Shown in pieces: positions 47,170-58,206 of a stretch of DNA of 64,000 nucleotides. The position numbers and the translations under genes are program-made. The DNA is from Pycnopodia helianthoides (Eukaryota > Echinodermata > Asteroidea > Forcipulatida > Asteriidae), in the NCBI GenBank assembly GCA_032158295.1, contig CM063255.1, forward strand, positions 16,644,094 to 16,708,093, in the 5' to 3' direction. Positions within the stretch are counted from its first letter, which is position 1. Every line of letters begins with the position of its first letter. Below the pieces are notes generated by a model, which was not told the origin of the DNA, made no database searches, and saw only the letters and a list, made by a program, of their open reading frames with translations.

Positions 47170-48214
47170 AGGGACACACCGGCTTTGTTGGGCAATTTGG
47201 GCTAAAAAATATACTAAAACATGACTCCAAAGGTCTTCCCGAAATGGAAAAGAACGGTTCTTAAAAGAAACCATCAAATTTTGCCATTTTTCAAGCATTT
47301 TTCAAAAAAATGAAGGTCACTTGATTTATTTGAACCAAACGTGGTTCGGAGAATCACGTGATCTTCGGCGTTAGTTTTACTTCCAGCCATATAAAAGTGA
47401 TAAACTAAACCAAATTTAAACCTGGGTTTTTTACATCAGCATTTGACTAAAAAGACTATGTATTCGGATTACAAGTTGTAAATAGTGATGAAAATTTAAA
47501 GTTAGATTCGCATTCAGAGAGTCCGTGCAACGAAGGCATGTTTTTTCGGTGCACTACGAGGGGAGCTAGCAGAACAAAAACCTTGGGGCATGTCCCATAC
47601 AGCCAGTGCCCTTCTCGTGGGGCCAGAGAGACGAACCCCAGGGGCATTAACTCCCCAGCTTGCCGGTCTAAACGTGAGCTTGAGAGGGGTAGGGACCCAA
47701 AACATTAATTATGTTTTGTTGGACGAGAGTTTTAGTCTGTACCCCTAGCTATTATCCCCTAACTATTGTCACGTTACATGTTGCCTGCACTACACATGTG
47801 GCGGGACGACGTTGGCTTGCCCATCCCATACAGCTGGTCTACGTCTATAGAGCAAGGACAGACAGCTGCAAGATGTCCACAGAATACAAGTTGGTGTGGA
47901 TCGTACTAGACTATTGTGTGTTTATGTCAGTTTTTAATTTACACGTGAATTTGTGCTTGATGGAAATGAAGACTGGATCCTAATGTCTCGTCGTTATTAT
48001 AGTTAATACATAAGCAGAGCACCAGCCTATATACTTACAACAGTTTCAACGGCTGGAAAAGCGTGAAAGCTGAACTCAGACAGCGTTTTGGTTTTTCACA
48101 TTTTTTGTAAATTGTGTGATATTTTGATGATTTGTTTTTACAATAACCATCTAGCAATTATTGTTTGTGATTCCACATCACTAAATTAGGTCAACATTAA
48201 GCCGGTATGTCCCT
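47170..48214. mobile_element. 1,045-bp TTAA-type element in the array
   Basis: The ends are AGGGACACACCGGC and GCCGGTATGTCCCT. TTAA precedes the left end (47166-47169); the right side has GTAT, two changes from TTAA. It is the same family as 58207-61257. TTAA targets fit piggyBac or Kolobok families. The 90-codon frame at 47711-47983 has no recognisable domain, so it is non-autonomous. Confidence 0.75.
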
Positions 48215-48389
48215 GTATTCATGTATTTTGAAGTCGTCAACATTGGTCTTGTATTAAATTAACAAGCTGTAAGATTTTGGAGTTGCTGTTTGTGTGAAAT
48301 CAAGGTTTGGTCAATTTTTCTTTGTTCTGCCCAAAAGTATTTGAGGGAAAGGCTAACAACTATACCCGGTTTGATTTCTGTTTCTCCAG

Positions 48390-48575
48390 GATATCTTGGT
48401 GACTTGGTTTGACATGGGTGAACAGTTTGCTGCTTTTGACGATGAATACATCGATGGAGTTCTGATGTTGCCAAGTGACATCGTGGAGATAAATGCATCA
48501 CTAAATCAAGAATTGAGTATCAAATTTTGTTTTCTTAATTGGATATGTTCTTGGCTAGGTCCTGATGAAGACTGA
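48390..48575 (+). CDS. Open SAM-like exon after a good acceptor (best-preserved array copy)
   Basis: After TTTCTCCAG the frame is open for 61 codons: DILVT, then WFDMGEQFAAFDDEYIDGVL, then MLPSDIVEINASLNQ. The pattern W...F...IDG..L..L...D..E resembles a SAM domain (a helical protein- or RNA-binding module), but it is short and no profile was run. Paralogous units have stops at the same codons (GAA to TGA, TGG to TGA). No consensus donor is obvious; a GTATCA after TTGA is one possibility. It is either a surviving exon of a duplicated gene or a chance-open relic. Confidence 0.4.
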   Translation, partial: DILVTWFDMGEQFAAFDDEYIDGVLMLPSDIVEINASLNQELSIKFCFLNWICSWLGPDED

Positions 48576-51500
48576 GGGTGATAACAATATAATCTTAACG
48601 GCTTGATACATAATTGGTGGTGATCCGAGGAATAACAACGATGATTGCTATCTTTGTAAATACTTGATACCAGTACCAAATGTCCTGAGAAATGTTTTGA
48701 ACTGATATGCAACATGAAAGAAAATTGTCCTCCAGATTTGATTCTTATTTCGATTTACCAAATCACAGTAATCATGTTTGTGTAAAATGGAGTGCACTTG
48801 AAGCACATGTATGTCTTGCATATTTCTTAGTTTGTTAAAAACATCACAGGCAGTTTAGCTAAAGAATAATGAAAGTTTCTTTCTTACAAATGCCATATTT
48901 AATGCATTATTTCTTGTTGTTTTAGTTTTACTTTGTGTTATTCAGTTTGTTGTTGGTTTGATGACTGTGACTTTGGCGTTTACTCAACTATCTGAGTGAG
49001 TTGCTGGGATTGGCCTGTCACTGAATCTAGAATCACTCACTACAACAAGAGGTAGATTGTGTTCCTGTTATTTCATCACAAAGCTCCATCCTTTGGATGA
49101 ATGTCTGTAAATACATTGGCCTAATATTAGATTTAAAAGCGATAAGATTTTGGAGTTGCTGTTTATGTGAAATCAAGGTTTAGTATTTTGTTTTTTCAAC
49201 TTAAAAGTACTTAAGGAAATGGCCTACATTTGTACCAGGCTTGATTTCTGTTTCTCCAGGGTAATTTGATGGCTTTATTCGACATGGGTTGACAGTTTGC
49301 TGCTTTCAACCATGAAGACATTATACCAGGTTTGATTTATGTTTCTCCAGGATAGCTTGATGACTTGATTTGACATGGGTTGATAGCTTGCTGCTTTTGA
49401 CCATGAAGACAACAATGGAGTTCTGATGTTGACGAGTGATGTCTTGGAGATAAATGCATCACTAAATCAAGGAATGAGTATCAAATTTTGTTTTCTTAAT
49501 TGTACATGTTCTTGGCCAGGTCCTGATGACCACTCAGGATGGTAACAAATTAAACTTAAAGGCTTGACACATAAATGGTGGTGATCTGAGGAACAGAATC
49601 AATGATTGCTATCTTTGTAAATACTTGATACCAGTACCAAATGTCCTGACAAATGTTTTGAACTGGTATACATCATTAAAGAAAATTACCCTCCAATACT
49701 CGGTTCTTATTCCAGTTTACCATATCACAGTAAACATATTTGTGAAAAAATTGACATTCATTGCAGCTCATGTACATCTTTTACATTTCTTAGTTTGTTA
49801 AAAACATCACAGGCAGTTTAGCTAAAGAATAATGAAAGTTTCTTTCTTACAAATGCCATATTTAATGCATTATTTCTTGTTGTCTTTAGTTTTACTTTGT
49901 GTTATTCAGTTTGTTGTTGGTTTGATGACTGTGACTTTGGCGTTTACTCAACTATCTGAGTGAGTTGCTGGGGTTGGCCTGTCACTGAATCTAGAATCAC
50001 TCAATACAACAAGAGGTAGAATTTTGTTCCTGTTATTTCATTACAAAGCTCCATCCTTTGGATGAATGTCTGTAAATACATTGGCCTAATATTAAATTTA
50101 AAAGCGATAAGGTTTTGGAGTTGCTGTTTATGTGAAATCAAGGTTTAGTTTTCTGTTTTTTCAACTTAAAAGTACTTAAGGAAATGGCCTACATTTGTAC
50201 CAGGCTTGATTTATGTTTCTCCAGGGTAATTTGATGGCTTTATTCGACATGGGTTGACAGTTTGCTGCTTTCAACCATGAAGACATTATACCAGGTTTGA
50301 TTTATGTTTCTCCAGGAAAGCTTGATGACTTGATTTGACATGGGTTGACAGCTTGCTGCTTTTGACCATGAAGACAACAATGGAGTTCTGATGTTGACGA
50401 GTGATGTCTTGGAGATAAATGCATCACTTAATCAAGGAATGAGTATCAAATTTTGTTTTCTTAATTGTATATGTTCTTGGCCAGGTCCTGATGACCACTC
50501 AGGATGGTAACAAATTAAACTTAAAGGCTTGACACATAATTGGTGGTGATCTGAGGAACAGAATCAATGATTGCTATCTTTGTAAATACTTGATACCAGT
50601 ACCAAATGTCCTGACAAATGTTTTGAACTGGTATACATCATTAAAGAAAATTACCCTCCAATACTCGGTTCTTATTCCAGTTTACCATATCACAGTAAAC
50701 ATATTTGTGAAAAAATTTGACATTCATTGCAGCACATGTACATCTTTTACATTTCTTAGTTTGTTAAAAACATCACAGGCAGTTTAGCTAAAGAATAATG
50801 AAAGTTTCTTTCTTACAAATGCCATATTTAATGCATTATTTCTTGTTGTTTTAGTTTTACTTTGTGTTATTCAGTTTGTTGTTGGTTTGATGACTGTGAC
50901 TTTGGCGTTTACTCAACTATCTGAGTGAGTTGCTGGGATTGGCCTGTCACTGAATCTAGAATCACTCAATACAACAAGAGGTAGATTTTGTTCCTGTTAT
51001 TTCATTACAAAGCTCCATCCTTTGGATGAATGTCTGTAAATACATTGGTCTAATATTAAATTTAAAAGCGATAAGGTTTTGGAGTTGCTGTTTATGTGAA
51101 ATCAAGGTTTAGTTTTCTGTTTTTTCAACTTAAAAGTACTTAAGGAAATGGCCTACATTTGTACCAGGCTTGATTTCTGTTTCTCCAGGGTAATTTGATG
51201 GCTTTATTCGACATGGGTTGACAGTTTGCTGCTTTCAACCATGAAGACATTATACCAGGTTTGATTTATGTTTCTCCAGGAAAGCTTGATGACTTGATTT
51301 GACATGGGTTGACAGCTTGCTGCTTTTGACCATGAAGACAACAATGGAGTTCTGATGTTGACGAGTGATGTCTTGGAGATAAATGCATCACTAAATCAAG
51401 GAATGAGTATCAAATTTTGTTTTCTTAATTGTATATGTTCATGGCCAGGTCCTGATGACCACTCAGGATGGTAACAAATTAAACTTAAAGGCTTGGCACA

Positions 51501-51719
51501 TAATTGGTGGTGATCTGAGGAACAGAATCAATGATTGCTATCTTTGTGAATACTTGATACCAGTACCAAATGTCCTGACAAATGTTTTGAACTGGTATAC
51601 ATCATTAAAGAAAATTACCCTCCAATACTCGGTTCTTATTCCAGTTTACCATATCACAGTAAACATATTTGTGAAAAATTTGACATTCATTGCAGCACAT
51701 GTACATCTTTTACATTTCT

Positions 51720-52580
51720 TAGTTTGTTAAAAACATCACAGGCAGTTAGCTAAAGAATAATGAAAGTTTCTTTCTTACAAATGCCATATTTAATGCATTA
51801 TTTCTTGTTGTTTTAGTTTTACTTGTGTTATTCAGTTTGTTGTTGGTTTGATGACTGTGACTTTGGCGTTTACTCACTATCTGAGTGAGTTGCTGGGATT
51901 GGCCTGTCATGAATCTAGAATCACTCAATACAACAAGAGGTAGATTTTGTTCCTGTTATTTCATTACAAAGCTCCATCCTTTGGATGAATGTCTGTAAAT
52001 ACATTGGTCTAATATTAAATTTAAAGCGATAAGTTTTGGAGTTGCTGTTTTGTGAAATCAAGGTTTAGTTTTCTGTTTTTCAACTTAAAAGTATTAAGGA
52101 AAGGCCTACATTTGTACCAGCTTGATTCTGTTTCTCCAGGTATTTGATGGCTTATTCGACATGGGTTGCAGTTTGCTGCTTTCAACCATGAAGACATTAT
52201 CCAGGTTTGTTTATGTTTTCCAGGAAGCTTGATGACTTGATTTGACATGGGTTGCAGCTGCTGCTTTTGACCATGAAGACAACAATGGAGTTCTGATGTT
52301 GACGATGATGTCTTGGAGATAAATGCATCACTAAATCAAGGAAAGTATCAATTTTGTTTTCTTAATTGTATATGTTCATGGCCAGGTCTGATACACTCAG
52401 GATGGTAACAAATAACTTAAGGCTTGGCACATAATTGGTGGTGTCTGAGGAACAGAATCAAGATTCTATCTTTGTGAATACTTGTACATACCAAATGTCC
52501 TGACAAATGTTTTGAACTGGTATCATCATTAAAGAAAATACCTCCAATACTCGGTTCTTATTCCTTACCAAATCACAGTA
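51720..52580 (+). repeat. Array unit with many one- or two-base deletions
   Basis: Compared with the preceding unit this one lacks single or paired bases at dozens of places (e.g. GGTCCTGATGACCACTCAGG becomes GGTCTGATACACTCAGG). Private variants of the preceding unit (ATGGCCAGG, CTTGGCACAT, TTTGTGAAT) are shared, and substitutions are almost absent. This looks like unpolished sequence rather than evolution. Confidence 0.65.
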
Positions 52581-54424
52581 AACATATTTGTGAAAAATGT
52601 GACATTCATTGCAGCACATGTACATCTTTTACATTTCTTAGTTTGTTGAAAACATCACAGGCAGTTTAGCTAAAGAATATAATAGTTTCATTCTTAGAAA
52701 TGACATAATAAAAACAGAATTTCGTTTTGTTTTGAGTTTTACTTTGTGTTATTCATTTGTTGTTTGTTTGATGACTGTGACTTCATCGTTTACTACAATC
52801 TGACAGAGTTGCTGGATTGGGCTGTCACTGCATCTAGATTCACTCCCTACAACAAGAGGTAGATTTTGTTCATGTTATCTCGTTACAAAGCTCATCCTTT
52901 GGATGAATGTCTTTAAATGTATTCTTTACAACTTTTTTTAAACCAGTACTTTTTGACCCACTAAGGAGGTTCCTAAGTAGTATTCCTGTGGTGAACATCT
53001 GATCATTGGATCATATTTTATCTAAACTATTTGTACTGATGTGATTACACCTTAACTGTCTTTCAGTTGATTGTGACAACTGCTTTGATACTATCAACAT
53101 GGACCATGAAGATGGAGTGATGTCATGGTGCAAGGAGAGTGATGTATGATGGCATGAGGAGACTGACGTCATGGCATGAGGGCACTGTTTAAGTTTCGAA
53201 TGTCTGTCACCAAAGTGGCCTAACGTTAGTTGCGATTCGCACATGGAAAAGTAAGTAGTTTCATAACAATTATTTAACTGCAAGTTTTACCGCAAAGCTG
53301 ATTAAATAAACCCTTTATCAATTACATAATGACAAGTGACATATTACTATACTCCATGCCGCTTTGTTTGCAGCAATCACACTTAGATTATGTTCTTTAG
53401 AGAACTTTTCTTGCTATTTATTCTACTGCCTCGGAATAGATTTTTAGAAATCGGGAGACTTCTCAGTTCTGAAAAGAACTATCCTGCTTATTAACTATTA
53501 CCGGGGCGGAAGGTAGGAAATCGGCCAGGACCAAAAAAGAACTCACTCTGCTGCAGTGAAGTTATCAACGAGAAGTCCCCTCGATCCACTAAGCAAAAGT
53601 AGTAGTCCCATATCAAGTTTTTTGTAATGCACTAAGTTGTTCATCAAGCATTAATATTTGCAGGTTGTTGATAACGGGTTTTTTTTTAACTGTCATAATA
53701 ACTTTACTGTCTCCAATATTGTACCAGTGGAGTTGAACATATTAACCCTTTTTTCTATAAAAAGGAACAAGATGGGGAATTGATGAACTAATATACCTTG
53801 TACTCAAGAATCAGCTTGATTACTTTCATTGCTTAGATTGTCATGATAATTCATTGGGCAGTTGGCTGCTTTCAACATAAACCTAGAGGACATCTATGGA
53901 GGTGTGTGAAGGAGTGAGGAGATTGGCATATCAGTTACAGCGTCTACTCATCAACAGTTGAGAAGAATGGAAGTTCAAAGTGACGTATTGGGTGTAAGTT
54001 TAGTATGGAACTTTAATTGTCTGAAAATCAAGACCCTTCTGAAACAATTAAAAATTGGCTGATGTTCCTATGTTACCTTGTCCAGCGTAAAGACTGATAA
54101 TGGTAGGCTATCATTGTTGGTAATGCTATTTCGAAATATTTTCCCTTACAAGTAGAAAAATCTGTTGTTTTTTCACAACGTGGTTAAACCAATGTCGACT
54201 TGTATGTATTTCTTGATTATGTCCAGATTGTCAAGATGTGGCTCTGATTCAGTGCTCCTCCGTCAAATACATGATAGGTGTAGCTTGTTAAGAGGATATA
54301 ACATCAAAGTACTCATTATGAAATTGAAGTATGGAATTTCAAGGTAAATAATTTTTAGCTCAGTTGAATACTTTTGTAGCTTCAAAAATTTCTTAAGGTA
54401 TAGAACCCATTGATGCATCAAATA

Positions 54425-54652
54425 TCAATCCTCATCTACAGTACTGTAACTTATACAGCCTGCAGCATCAGAATCAAGTTTGTCTTCTGAAAAATGATTA
54501 GAGCATACTGATGGAAACATTGAGTTGTTACACAACCAGTTCTTTTCAGAACCACAACAAATCATGGACTTTTTTTCACCTGAATAATACTTGATTGTAT
54601 CTCCCCCAAGTTTACACTTTTTATTTGTTTCCCTTTCTTTGTCACACAGCAT
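54425..54652 (-). pseudogene. Possible THAP-type zinc-finger remnant (copy B, minus strand)
   Basis: The minus-strand frame ends SEKNWLCNNSMFPSVCSNHF, then SEDKLDSDAAGCISY. A Trp followed by P..VCSNHF.ED is like the C-terminal half of THAP domains (W...P...CS-HF--D-F), DNA-binding modules found in P-element-like transposases and cellular proteins. In copy A (about 32360-32590) a one-base loss in the A run breaks the frame. The N-terminal Cys pair is not evident, so this is a tentative remnant. Confidence 0.3.
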
Positions 54653-54896
54653 AGATGTTCAGTGATAAGATATAGATCTTATGATGAACACAGTCATACA
54701 ACTTGAAGTTTGTCATGGCAAGATTTTACGCAGTAACTAAAGCAACTGTTGCTCCATCAGCATTTTGTCTTCATGATTGCTGCCCACCACATAATCGGAG
54801 GCAATTGACAGCAAGTTGATACATCAGCTGTTATATCTAGATTTGACACCAAAATGTACAGTTCAACGTGAGTGATAACATGCCTCATATTTTGGA

Positions 54897-55088
54897 TTGA
54901 CAACGGTGAAAGCCAACATTTTAGTTTGGAGGGAACATGAACACTTGATCAGAAAACTATTCAAGAATGACATTACCAAGACCACTTATTTGATTGTCCA
55001 GAGCATGTGTAAATTGCTAAACAGTTTATTTCTTGGAAAAAAATGTAAAGTTGTCTGGCCATTCAATTTATGTTTGCAGAGTGGATGA
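54897..55088 (+). other. 63-codon frame of unknown function (copy B)
   Basis: Paralogue of 32826-33017 with three amino-acid changes; no domain recognised. Confidence 0.2.
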
Positions 55089-55203
55089 TGGTTTTTGTAA
55101 AAAAGTAATGTGAAATAGTTCTCACTTGAAGTAAGGATGTTTTTGTTCACATGCTGGAAATATTTAACTCTCTGAATGAAAGGGAAGTTTGTATAGCAAC
55201 TTA

Positions 55204-55500
55204 ATACTTGTAACAAGTATTTTGACCGAATACATGTACATACTTGTAATGAGGTACTTTCCTTACAAGTACATGTATTCAAATAAAAGATTGCATGTTT
55301 GTAATGAGGTACTTCATTACATTCATGCAATTAAATCACGCTTGCAATGAAGTACCTCATTGCAAGTGTGTAAAAGTTTCATGCTTGTATATGAAGTACC
55401 TCATTACAAGCATGAAACGTTGTTGGTTAATTTGTAATGCAGTGGCTCATTACAAATTGTGGAACTATTTAAGGTTTGTAATGAAGTGAACTCATTACAA
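55204..55500. repeat. Run of short palindromes (copy B)
   Basis: Same order of hairpins as at 33137-33437. Here the first long hairpin has CCTTACAAGTACATG in its right arm (CCTCACAAG in A) and the last has TTTGTAATGAAGTGAACTCA with CATTACAAA, giving better pairing than in copy A. Confidence 0.8.
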
Positions 55501-56123
55501 ATATAAAGACAGCAAGCTTGTTGCTTGAGCACTAGTTATTAAGTTACATTTTATTATAGCTTATTTTGAGTTAATATTTGTTAATGTTTGGTAAATTGTA
55601 TTATTTTGTGTAGCATTCTGTCATTCAATTTTTTATCCAAATGGTATAATTGTTTACAAGTATCTGTTATGGGGTGGGTGATGACAACCTTCCCGTGGTC
55701 CACTCTGTTTTAGACTAATGTCATCAAACCAATGTATGCACCAAGTGCCACTTTCATAAACGTCTGTTTATCTCAACGTTATCTCTTTAGTATCTGTTTT
55801 TCATTACTTTTAATAAGATTTGAAGTTATTATGTTATTTTAAATTGAAGTGTTCAGTTTCTGTTGCCAGGTTGTTGAACATTATTCATGTATTGCTTATA
55901 GTGTGAAATAAATACATAATGTTTTGATCGAGGAACAAAAAGAAAGTCTTGTTTTGTAATAAATCATTGTATTATAAAAGTCCCCTGTTGCATCATCAAA
56001 TTGTACAGGATGCTTTGTCCTTTCTCTTTTTCTCCTTTGTTCTTTGTCCTTTGTCCAGAACCCAGGAAGCAATGGCTGCAGCTTTTCCCTTGTATTTCAT
56101 GAAAATCTATTTGAGGTTTCTCT

Positions 56124-56187
56124 TGACATTTGACCTGACCTTTGACCTGACCTTTGACCCAATCTTTGACCTGACCTTTGACCCTTA
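56124..56187 (+). promoter_or_regulatory. Expanded DR1-like TGACC repeats (copy B)
   Basis: TGACCTTTGACC-type pairs occur four to five times (one diverged, CAATCTTTGACC), compared with two in copy A. The spacing and half-site match DR1 elements; equally this is a 13-bp minisatellite that expanded. Confidence 0.35.
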
Positions 56188-56924
56188 AAACGTTTATCTT
56201 ACGTTTTGAACAGTTTTCTTACTCTATTTAAATTATGTACTCAGCTTTTTATGACACTTGGTTTATTTGTATAATTTTTTTTATTTTCATGACTGATTAA
56301 GCAAACACAACAAGATGTACTTTATTACAACTGTTTAAGTACAAGTCGAGCATTCAAATAAACTTATTTTTAAAGCAAACTGCAAACTTTTTAGGTACAA
56401 TTTTAACATTGAAATAAACCTAATTTTACGCAAACCTCGTACAGTTTAGATATAAGTTTAACACTGGGAAATAAACTCAAAGAGGGAAGTGGTTAATAAA
56501 CACAAGTAGGGAAATGGCAATGTAAATAATTTTTCGACTTTTATTTTTTTAAAAGTATAAACATAAGGATTCGGTTATTTGGAAGTTTTGTACACACAGA
56601 AGCTGAAGTGCGCCCTCTAATTCCGCTATTAAAATGTCCGTGTAAAACAAACTTCTTCTGATTTTCACCAGTTCCTACTCGTACTCCATGAAATTTACAG
56701 TTTTTCTTCCGTAAAAGAAACACTTCTGAATAATTACTTTGCACCTTGTAAGCACCGTGTGTTCTGAACTTCTCTTTTGAAGGCCGAGATGCGGCATATG
56801 ATTAAAAGTGCTTGTGTCATTTGCGTCGTGATATTTTGTCCAATTGTGTTGGCCTGTTTTTAATGATGTCAACTGGCGCCATAAGGGAACGACTTCAATG
56901 CTGACGGTACTGTACTGCAACATC

Positions 56925-57034
56925 ATGGCCGCAGTTGATGACCGTCACCAATGCTTTGCCATTTTTGATGTGGGGATTTCTCCATTTCACCAGACTCAAT
57001 GCGGGCCAATTTGCTTCGTCAATCAAGGACACAG
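56925..57034 (+). CDS. Candidate first coding exon, MAAVDD (copy B)
   Basis: Paralogue of 35300-35409: MAAVDDRHQCFAIFDVGISP, then CGPICFVNQGHR, then a possible donor gtttgttg in phase 2. Unlike copy A, exon-like cassettes begin about 540 bases downstream on the same strand, and several cassette donors have the same sequence (gtttgttg). If the array is a gene, this is the natural first exon. Four to five replacements between copies show no strong constraint. Confidence 0.35.
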
Positions 57035-57136
57035 GTTTGTTGAATTATAATTTATTATTAAAAAATATTCGTCTGCTATCTTGAAAAATCCCCCTTTTTG
57101 GCGCACTATGTTGCATTGGTTTTCTACATTCACCAG

Positions 57137-57244
57137 GGCCCAATTTCATGGAGCTGCTTAAGCACAAAAATTAGCTAAGCACAAACAAATTATGCTTTCC
57201 AGCCAAAATACCACCTCACCTGTACAATTTTATGAAATTGGGCC
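57137..57244. mobile_element. 108-bp MITE with GGCCCAATTTCAT ends, in copy B only
   Basis: GGCCCAATTTCATGGAGCTG at left and ATTTTATGAAATTGGGCC at right, with CAG on each side (57134-57136, 57245-57247). The paralogous site at 35504-35506 has one CAG and no element. Confidence 0.85.
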
Positions 57245-58206
57245 CAGGATTCAGGAAAGAAACTGAAACATTCCACATTAATCATCATATCCTTTATTCA
57301 TCGTTACTCTTCGTTGTTGCATGAATTTATATGGGGAAAAGACCAGTAGGTAACTTATAGTAAAGACCAGGAGTGAAACTTAGCCTATGTTTTACAAAGT
57401 ACATTATGCTAAGAGACAGCCACCCTCAAGATTGCCTCTCCAAAGCCAAATTGTACTCTCGAAATTGTTCCATGTGTTTGTTGTACCCTTCAAGTTCAGT
57501 TCTAAAGCAGTCTTGTGCCATCTTTAAAAAACCATTCCCAGTTCATGTGACACTGTTGAAATCATTTGTTTGCAGAATATTCTGTGATTGAAGAGCAGTT
57601 TTCATCATGAACAAGAGCCTCCATCATCAGCAGATGCTTCATTTGAGGTCACTTTTGATTGTCATGACTGTGCATTACTCCCACCTCGTCTGAGGTATGT
57701 TGAAATAGTTAATTCTTATAAGTCAAGTGTTGAAACCCTTTGCTTAACAACAAACTGAAATTTTCTTGGCAACAGCAGCCATGTACATTATGCTAAGAGA
57801 CATCAACCTTCAAGATTGCCTCTCTGAAGATTGAAGAGCCAAATCGTACTCTCGAAATCACTCCATGTGTTTGTTGTACCCTTCAAGTTAAATTCTAAAC
57901 CAGTCTTGTGCCATCTTTAAAAACCATTCCCAGTTGATGTGATACTGTTGAAATCATTTGTTTGCAGAATATTCTTGATTGAAGAGCAGTTTTCATCATG
58001 AACAAGAGCCTCCATTATCAGCAGATGCTTTAATTGAAGTCTTTTCTGATTGTCATGTCTAGGATGGCTATGAATCACTCCCTCGTCTGAGGTATGTTGA
58101 AATAGTTGTTGTTATAAGTTAATAATTGAAAGCCTATGCTAACATAAACTAAAATTATCTCGGCAACAGCGATTATAATCACATTCAAAGTAACAAAAAC
58201 CCTTAA

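Larger units (their letters stand above)
43700..52700 (+). repeat. Tandem array of ~963-bp units, expanded in copy B
   Basis: The marker GCCATATTTAATGCATTATT occurs at about 45571, 46531, 48892, 49855, 50821 and 51783, so the period is 960-966 bp where undisturbed. Each unit holds two acceptor-like TTTCTCCAG sites followed by SAM-like exon relics, and words such as AACAAGAGGTAGATTTTGTT. Copy A has about one unit. The third interval is longer because of the TTAA element (1,045 bp) plus extra sequence. Units at 49-52 kb are the most alike, so expansion was recent there. Confidence 0.85.
41797..57395 (+). repeat. Segmental duplication, copy B
   Basis: Direct copy of 21925-35660. It keeps the empty sites for the 4.1 kb Helentron-like element (about 42763) and the hAT-like element (about 53431). 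It gained a TTAA element (47170-48214), a GGCCC MITE (57137-57244), extra DR1 motifs, and a strongly expanded ~963-bp array. Confidence 0.85.

Noticed and set aside
47711..47983. 90-codon frame in the TTAA element
   Set aside because: Not kept in the relative at 58207-61257 and no transposase motif.
56100..56188. Repeated LTFD peptide
   Set aside because: It is the translation of the TGACCTTTGACC minisatellite.
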